The notes beneath the pieces are model-generated. The model had not been told where the DNA came from and ran no database searches. It saw only the letters and a list, made by a program, of their open reading frames with translations. Below are positions 40,759 through 45,926 of a DNA stretch of 45,926 nucleotides, one piece after another. The translations under genes were made by a program, and so were the position numbers. The DNA is from Mesostigma viride (lineage: Eukaryota > Streptophyta > Mesostigmatophyceae > Mesostigmatales > Mesostigmataceae): the NCBI GenBank assembly GCA_009746045.1, contig RPFO01001473.1, positions 1 to 45,926 of the forward strand, read 5' to 3'. The first letter of the stretch is position 1. Each line of letters begins with the position of its first letter.

Positions 40759-40932
40759 ATGGTGCAGTACTAATAAAGCTTGGATTGTTTTCCTTATAAA
40801 GTCCCCACAATGAGCCCCACATAGATAGCCCGGCGGCGCGGACTCGCGGACTTAGACAGACCCGGCGGGATGCGCGAGCCGACAGGCGCCGGATCGGACA
40901 GGCGGCGGGCTGACAGGCGCTGGTTATAGCAG

Positions 40933-41207
40933 GTGACGGGCGCCAGCAGCAACTCACATGGGTGACGGGCGCCAGCAGCAACTCGCGTGGGTGACGGGCG
41001 CCAGCAGCAACTCGCATGGGTGACGGGCGCCAGCAGCAACTCGCGTGGGTGACGGGCGCCAGCAGCAACTCGCATGGGTGACGGGCGCCAGTGGCAACTC
41101 GCATGGGTGACGGGCGCCAGCAGCAACTCGCATGGGTGACGGGCGCCAGCAGCAACTCGCATGGGTGACGGGCGCCAGCATCAACTCGCATAGGTGACAG
41201 ACGCCAG
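40933..41207. repeat. 29-bp minisatellite, nine units plus a partial
   Basis: Units start with GTGACGGGCGCCAGCAGCAA at 40933 and every 29 bp to 41165, then degenerate (41194). Two variants alternate (CTCGCATGG and CTCGCGTGG). Looser relatives (GTGACAGGCGCC, GACAGGCGCGGG) extend to about 41440 and recur near 20710 and 38600. A frame open across it on the minus strand is a by-product of the repeat. Bases 41208-41573 hold only these relatives and GC-rich sequence. Confidence 0.9.
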
Positions 41208-41573
41208 TAGTCAGCTCTGCATGGGACTGCGCGGGACGACAGGCGCGGGCCGAGGGGTGCCGCAACTGACAGGCGCGGGCTAGTAGCTGCAAGATCCGGC
41301 AGGTGACCGCCGCCAGCAGTAAGTGCCGTCTGTGACAGGCGGCAGCAGTCAGCCCTGCACGGGACTGCGCGGGCCGACAGGCGCCGGTTCCGACAGCCGC
41401 GGGCCAGCAGCCGACGGTTACGGCACGTGACAGGCGCCCGCGGACCCTCCACGCCCCGCGGGCCGAATCCGGGTCGAGTCAGTGCCGAGTCGGCGCGCGG
41501 ACGCCGGAAAGCGGACGCACACCGCCGGGCGGGGCGGGCGAACGGTTCGGGCGAACGGTTCGGGCGAACGGTT

Positions 41574-42369
41574 CGGGCGAACGGTTCGGGCTATCCCCCA
41601 CGACACTCGACGAATCCCACGGAAAATGAAAAGTTTGAAAAGTTCGGGCTATCCTGTTCGCCCGAACTTTTCGCGATAGCCCGAACTTTTCAAAACCTCC
41701 CACGGGAAAACCAAAAGTTTTGAAAAGTTTTGGCCCTGAGTCCCACGGCAAATGAAAAGTTTGAAAAGTTCGGGCGAAGGTTCGGGCGAACGAAAAATAG
41801 CACGAACCGCCAACTTAGTCCCCACCGGACGGGGTGCACTGCACTTTCGTATATACTCTACCTTCCTTTCCTAACACATAAAATATTGCACATGCTTCCT
41901 AACACATATTATTTGAACACACTTCCTAACACATATTATTTACCACTACACACTACCCTGTATACAGCCATACCCATAATAATATGTGTTAGCAACCCTA
42001 CCTATATTTTATGTGTTAGCAACCATACCCATAATAATATGTGTTAGCAACCCTACCTATATTTTATGTGTTAGCAAACCAACACAAAGGATATACACAC
42101 CCCTACCCGTGCACACCCCCGCCAGTGGGAACTAAGTTGGCGGTTCGGGCGATTCTGCGTTCGCCCGAACCATAGCCCGAACTTTTCAAACTTTTCATTT
42201 GCCGTGGGAATCAGAGCCAAAACTTTTCAAAACTTTTCGTTTTCGCGTGGGAGGCTCTGAAAAGTTCGGGCTATCCTGAAAAGTTCGGGCTATCCTGTTC
42301 GCCCGAACTTTTCAAACTTTTCGTTTGCCGTGGGAGACGGCCAGTGCCGTGGGGGACAGCCCGAACCGC
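41574..42369. repeat. Foldback element FB2
   Basis: About 800 bp with inverted arms of about 250 bp (41574-41833 and about 42118-42369). It uses the same words as FB1: GTTCGGGCTAT, GTTCGGGCGAAC, GAAAAGTTTGAAAAGTTCGG, plus CCCACGG. The AT-rich core (41865-42080) has at least eight copies of TAACACATA + ATTT/AAATAT in both orientations, as in FB1. It is diverged from FB1 (arms differ in word order), so it is an older relative, not a recent copy. It lies between the ends of two convergent genes. Confidence 0.8.
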
Positions 42370-42563
42370 TCCGGCGCGGGGCCGGGGACGGGACGGGGAG
42401 GGGGACACAAGCCGCGGGGCCGCGATCCAACACACAAGCGCGCACGCAGAGACGGACCGACCCAAGAAAATTTATTAACAATATACGGATCCGTATATAC
42501 GAGTCAACACACCGCACCGCCACCCGCGGGCGGAGGCGGCTCGAAGAAGGGCGCGTCCAAAAC
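42370..42563. other. GC-rich gap between FB2 and the Rieske gene
   Basis: This contains the 3' flank of the oxygenase gene, with a GGATCCGTATATACGAGTC block and a TTTATTAACA stretch (TGTTAATAAA on the coding strand, a likely poly(A) signal). No gene is seen. Confidence 0.5.
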
Positions 42564-43589
42564 TCAGGCAAAGGGCTCCGGGCACATGATCCCGTAGACC
42601 TTCTTCATCCGGTCCCTGTACAACTTCACGAACGCGTCGCCCATCGTCAGGCGATTGCGCCACCAATCCTCCGTCACCACGTTCGCGACGATGTCGTCGT
42701 CCTCCTTCAGCGGCAGAACGTTGATCAGCCAGAACAGGAAGTCCCACGCGGGGTCCGTCAGGATGTTGCGGGACACCCGGCACGTGACGAGGGACTCGTC
42801 GGACTCGTAGGGCTGCACGCTGAACCACAAGACGAATGCGGGCTTCTCGTGTCCGGAAATCCAGAATCGCAGGCTCGCGGTATACGGGAGGAAGAACTCG
42901 TTCTCGACCGTCACCGACATCGACCCTTTCGGAGGCGCCTTCGCGTCCCGGCCCTCCTTCGGCATGAGGCCCAGCAGCACGCGGCCCACGGACTCGGCCG
43001 CCACCGGGTAGCTGTACACGCTCTTTCCCGTAAAGAGACCGCCCGTCTCCGTCGTGACGTCGGCGCCCTTCACGTCCACGATCTTCACCTTGTGGACGTG
43101 CTGGAGGTGCACGTGGTCCAACAGGTTCTCCATGACGATCATCGGGTGCCCGCGGATGCGCGTCGGGTACGAAAACGTCCGGTACCCGTCCTCGGTGAAC
43201 TCCGGCATCGTCGGCGGAGACGACTCTCCGTCGCCCATGCCGGCGTTCACCCAGACCAGGTCCGCATCCTCCTTCGTGTCGAGGTAGTTGTCCCCGTTGT
43301 TCTCCTTGCCCCAGTACATCCCGTGGTACGCGCAACGGATGCACCCGTCATCCACCTTGCAATTGTGGGACAGACGCGCCCCGCGGTGGGGACACACGTT
43401 CCGCACGGCGAGCGTCTCGTCCCGCTGGCGGTGGTTGTACAGCAGGATCTCCTCGTTGTACAGCTTCGTGACCTTGGGCTCGCGAGACTTGCGCCCGACG
43501 CACACCCACTTGTCGGGGACCTCGTGGGCCGCGACCAACGGTCGAGCCGGCCTCGGCGCCCCCACGCGAAAGTGCACTGCGGTCGCCAT
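42564..43589 (-). CDS. Rieske non-haem iron oxygenase
   Basis: 341 residues, complete. The Rieske [2Fe-2S] ligands are clear: C66-P-H68-R-G and C86-A-Y-H89-G. The mononuclear iron motif N155-L-L-D158-x2-H161-x4-H166 (D-x2-H-x4-H) is also present, with the bridging Asp. This is the plan of the alpha subunit of aromatic ring oxygenases and of the PaO/vanillate-demethylase-like family, so a monooxygenase acting on an aromatic or chlorin-like substrate is likely. The substrate cannot be read from the sequence. No chloroplast transit peptide or C-terminal membrane segment of the plant PaO type is obvious. Upstream lies a 45-bp repeat with a CCAAT box shared with the next gene pair. Confidence 0.9.
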   Translation of the reverse strand: MATAVHFRVGAPRPARPLVAAHEVPDKWVCVGRKSREPKVTKLYNEEILLYNHRQRDETLAVRNVCPHRGARLSHNCKVDDGCIRCAYHGMYWGKENNGDNYLDTKEDADLVWVNAGMGDGESSPPTMPEFTEDGYRTFSYPTRIRGHPMIVMENLLDHVHLQHVHKVKIVDVKGADVTTETGGLFTGKSVYSYPVAAESVGRVLLGLMPKEGRDAKAPPKGSMSVTVENEFFLPYTASLRFWISGHEKPAFVLWFSVQPYESDESLVTCRVSRNILTDPAWDFLFWLINVLPLKEDDDIVANVVTEDWWRNRLTMGDAFVKLYRDRMKKVYGIMCPEPFA

Positions 43590-43637
43590 CGGTTGCTGTT
43601 TGCGGAGAAATTGTCGAGGGCCTTTTAAGCGATCGGC

Positions 43638-43682
43638 GAACCGACACGATCTCGGCGGACCAATCAGAGAAAAGTATGTCGG
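43638..43682. promoter_or_regulatory. 45-bp CCAAT-containing promoter repeat, copy 1
   Basis: Begins GAACCGACACGATCTCGG, contains GGACCAATCAGAGA and ends AGTATGTCGG. It lies about 50 bp before the start of the Rieske gene. Copy 2 at 45237-45281 differs at two bases only. Confidence 0.75.
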
Positions 43683-43710
43683 ACGCGCCAGCGCCGCCCG
43701 CCACGAGTGT

Positions 43711-45138
43711 TCAACCGCTAGTCGTTGGTCGCAATGTCGTGTCGGTCAGCGTCTTCCCGTCCGCGACGTACACGTAGGAAGTCTTTTTCCCCGCACCCTC
43801 GCCGTCTGGCACGTTTTTGCACACCGATTCCTTCGTGAGGGTCTGCGGGTTGTACGCGGTCGGCGCCCATTTCTGCATCGCCGAGTACTTGATCAAGTAC
43901 GCGGTGCCCGGCGGGAGCAGGATCTCGAATTCGCTCGTGCCGTACAGACTCACTGGCCAGAAAAGCAGCGCCGGACAGCCCCTCACCAATCGGATCACCG
44001 AAACGCAGCACTTGTTCGACGTGAACAAGGGGGATTTGCGTATGTGATCCACAGACAGAGACGTCGAGACGCAGTACGGGTTGACGTACACCCTATTCTT
44101 CGCGCCCTTCAGATAGTAATCGTCTCTAGTGCCGCGGAAGACCGTGAAAGGCCTCGTGACGCGCGGGGCGTTTTGCACCAGTTTGAACAGCTTCTTGCGG
44201 TAAAAGGGGACGATCTTTTCCACAATGAATTCTGTGGAAAGGAACGTGAGCAGCCACGTGCACAACCTGAGTTTCAAGTGTTCCTCATCGTTCACTGTGC
44301 TCTCCGCGATCACGGCTATGATGGCTGATAATCCAAAGTCCTCCTTCTCACTCTCGGAAAGGGTGTCGGGGAGTTTTTTAAAATAAGACATTACCGCCCA
44401 CGCATGGTCGTGTCCGGTGTCGGGGTCTCCCGTTTGGTACGACTCGAACATGTCTACCAGCTTCATAAAGTCTTGCATTTCAGGCATTCGCCTCCACAAA
44501 CTCGCGTACGAGGTGGGCAAACCTTTATACCTCCTGATGAACATGCAAAGAGGCACCCACAGAGGGGTCCCGTTCATATCCACGTCCGCGGTGTACGGAT
44601 TAAACCCACTCATCTGTATGGTGTGGTGCCGCGTGACCTTTGCGTCGTTGCCGTTGACGTACCCATCTCCCACGTGCGAGTAGGACCGCAAGAGCAACAG
44701 GTCCTCCTTCGACAGACTGCCGAGGTACTGGTACGACTTGAAGTACCATTCCTCGTCGATGATCTCGCGCGGGTCGTGGGCGTTTTTCCGCACGAAACGG
44801 AGTTCGTCCCGATTGTCGTAAAGGGTGTTCCATTCCACCTTCAGCTGGATGGTCTTGAGAGAGCCGTCGGAGTTCGTCCCCGACCACCGCATATTGTCTC
44901 GCGCCAACGAGTCGTAATCGCACCCCTCGAGCGACATGTACGGAATCGTGATGGTCCCCGTGAAATGGCCAAATGGGGAGAGGAGAGGGGTGTCATCGTC
45001 CTCTTTCGCTGCCTCTTCGCAGAATCGCTTGTGTCTCTTGTCCGCGTATTTCCTGTCCAACCTGGCGCGGATCGTCCGCCCGAGGAGTTGCATGCGTTCT
45101 TCCTGCGTGAGGGTCTTCTTCGTCGTCTTCGACGCCAT
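43711..45138 (-). CDS. ADP-ribosyltransferase-like protein (R-S-ExE type)
   Basis: 475 residues from the ATG at 45138; an upstream TTG in frame is ignored. The C-terminal third shows the three ART motifs in order: TVFRG (R335), an STS motif (S358-T-S360) after a beta-strand-like stretch, and SEFEILLPPG with E403-x-E405, the Glu pair typical of arginine-specific mono-ADP-ribosyltransferases. The N-terminal 300 residues are unassigned. It starts with a Lys-rich stretch and has no signal peptide, so the protein is likely cytosolic or nuclear. The family includes vertebrate ecto-ARTs, bacterial effectors and virus-encoded enzymes. Targets are unknown. It is on the same strand as the Rieske gene with a 121-bp gap. 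Confidence 0.75.
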   Translation of the reverse strand: MASKTTKKTLTQEERMQLLGRTIRARLDRKYADKRHKRFCEEAAKEDDDTPLLSPFGHFTGTITIPYMSLEGCDYDSLARDNMRWSGTNSDGSLKTIQLKVEWNTLYDNRDELRFVRKNAHDPREIIDEEWYFKSYQYLGSLSKEDLLLLRSYSHVGDGYVNGNDAKVTRHHTIQMSGFNPYTADVDMNGTPLWVPLCMFIRRYKGLPTSYASLWRRMPEMQDFMKLVDMFESYQTGDPDTGHDHAWAVMSYFKKLPDTLSESEKEDFGLSAIIAVIAESTVNDEEHLKLRLCTWLLTFLSTEFIVEKIVPFYRKKLFKLVQNAPRVTRPFTVFRGTRDDYYLKGAKNRVYVNPYCVSTSLSVDHIRKSPLFTSNKCCVSVIRLVRGCPALLFWPVSLYGTSEFEILLPPGTAYLIKYSAMQKWAPTAYNPQTLTKESVCKNVPDGEGAGKKTSYVYVADGKTLTDTTLRPTTSG

Positions 45139-45236
45139 CGCGTTTACATATAGATGACGGGTTAATAATACACAAGATAAGAGTGAAAAGATTGGATTAC
45201 AATCACGGGTTCCACCCGTTCGGTACCCGTCCCGGT

Positions 45237-45281
45237 GAACCGACACGATCTCGGCGGACCAATCAGAGAGGAGTATGTCGG
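45237..45281. promoter_or_regulatory. 45-bp CCAAT-containing promoter repeat, copy 2
   Basis: Same repeat as 43638-43682, here in the 233-bp space between the divergent ART-like and BRO-like genes. It is followed by a second GACCAATCAGA (45283-45293). Presumably it serves one or both genes. Confidence 0.75.
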
Positions 45282-45371
45282 CGACCAATCAGAACGTCGG
45301 ATGTCGGCCGGTAACAGTTTAAGAACGATCATCGGTCGCGAGAGGAGCGTTTTTCTCTCGTGGGGTGTATC

Positions 45372-45926
45372 ATGGCGGCCATCGTGAGGTACCTGACGCC
45401 CGCGGACGGGGCGGAGGACGACCCTCGTTTTGAAGGAAAGATCCGCGTGACGGAAGATGGCAGAATCTCCGTGTTGGACGCGATGGATGCCGTCGGTCTA
45501 GTCAACCCAGCAATGTATTGGAAACGCCTAGTAGGAGCCAATCCCGAAGTAGTAACAACCTGTTATCTCTGGAAATTCCCCGGGGCCAGGCAGCGAGACA
45601 CCCCGGTGACCGACCGTCAGGGGTTGAGTCGCATCCTGATGTTGCTCCCCGGCAAGATCGCGGCCAAGTTCCGCGAGCAGGTGTCCGTCCTCCTCGAGCG
45701 ATACCTGAGGGCCGACCGGACGTTGGCGGAGGACATTTTGCAGCGGGCGGACGCCGCCGACGGGAACGAGACCGCGCTCGAGAGGCTGCAGCAGCACCAG
45801 CGCATCAAGAGCTGTCTGTCTACGCGCGACCTGAACGAAGCGATCAAGGGGTACACCGATACCCACAAGGGGAGTGGGCTCATGTACCCGGTGGTCCACG
45901 GATCAACGACAATCTGGCGGTCACGG
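45372..45926 (+). CDS. KilA-N/BRO-like protein, incomplete at window end
   Basis: Open from ATG 45372 for 185 codons to the end of the window without a stop. The N-terminus (GKIRVTEDGRISVLDAMDAVG followed by YWKRLV) has the layout of BRO-N/KilA-N-type DNA-binding domains of large viruses and phages. This is followed by TPVTDRQGLSRILMLLPG, then FREQVSVLLERYLRAD and a helical segment, as often seen in such viral proteins. DNA binding is inferred. The rest of the gene lies outside. Its upstream region is shared with the ART-like gene. Confidence 0.55.
   Translation, partial: MAAIVRYLTPADGAEDDPRFEGKIRVTEDGRISVLDAMDAVGLVNPAMYWKRLVGANPEVVTTCYLWKFPGARQRDTPVTDRQGLSRILMLLPGKIAAKFREQVSVLLERYLRADRTLAEDILQRADAADGNETALERLQQHQRIKSCLSTRDLNEAIKGYTDTHKGSGLMYPVVHGSTTIWRSR

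Noticed and set aside
40933-41207. Possible CRISPR-like array (29-bp repeats)
   Set aside because: Units are directly adjacent with no variable spacers, in eukaryote-like DNA.
40794-41452. Minus-strand frames of 112-328 residues with AGARHPCELLLAPVTH-type repeats
   Set aside because: The repeat peptide is a translation of the 29-bp minisatellite; no other support.
42330-43628. 432-residue plus-strand frame opposite the Rieske gene
   Set aside because: High-GC antisense shadow; the minus-strand frame has both metal-site motifs.
43711-45288. Longer ART-like frame starting at 45288
   Set aside because: The first codon there is TTG and the extension overlaps the promoter repeat. The ATG at 45138 is the better start.

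Overview
The window looks like a nuclear segment of a eukaryotic alga that contains, or abuts, DNA resembling a large dsDNA virus. The evidence for a eukaryote is LINE, piggyBac and CACTA-type transposon sequence, long microsatellites, nucleosome-sized satellites, spliced genes with GT..AG introns, TATA boxes and TGTAA-type poly(A) signals. TGTAA is the usual signal in green algae, so a chlorophyte host is my best guess (inference). The viral reading of the right half rests on compact genes, bidirectional promoters, F-box-like/RING/MYND proteins, a KilA-N/BRO-like protein and a palindromic genome-end-like junction. It is not proven, because no capsid, polymerase or packaging gene lies in the window.

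Layout, left part (1-20661). Two diverged satellites with periods of about 172 and 184 bp flank a 2.55 kb (GGGA)n tract followed by (TGCG)n and (GT)n. A probable spliced minus-strand gene lies at 8155-9574. Then come two copies of a non-autonomous CACTA-like transposon (A 9861-13138 and, inverted, B 16102-19338) around a decayed LINE reverse transcriptase, which copy B interrupts. A piggyBac-like transposase N-terminal half (19728-20661) is cut off exactly where the next region begins.

Middle (20662-38469). This is a giant palindrome with no spacer, centred between 27918 and 27919. Each arm is about 7.26 kb and carries the same four genes: RING/TRAF-like, F-box-like 1, Cys-rich zinc-knuckle and F-box-like 2. 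Each arm also carries a foldback element and half of a 16-site G-box/ATTGG array. The right arm also holds CACTA copy C (30588-33877), which splits the Cys-rich gene. The arms differ by substitutions and indels, so the palindrome is not a simple read-through artefact.

Right part (38470-45926) continues as unique sequence. It holds a divergent MYND / RING-like gene pair sharing promoter motifs with the palindrome genes, a 29-bp minisatellite, a second foldback element, a Rieske oxygenase, an R-S-ExE ADP-ribosyltransferase-like protein and the start of a KilA-N/BRO-like gene. The last three use a different promoter repeat (CCAATCAGA type). Taken together, the F-box-like, RING and MYND proteins suggest a set that redirects ubiquitin ligases or transcription complexes of a host cell (inference).
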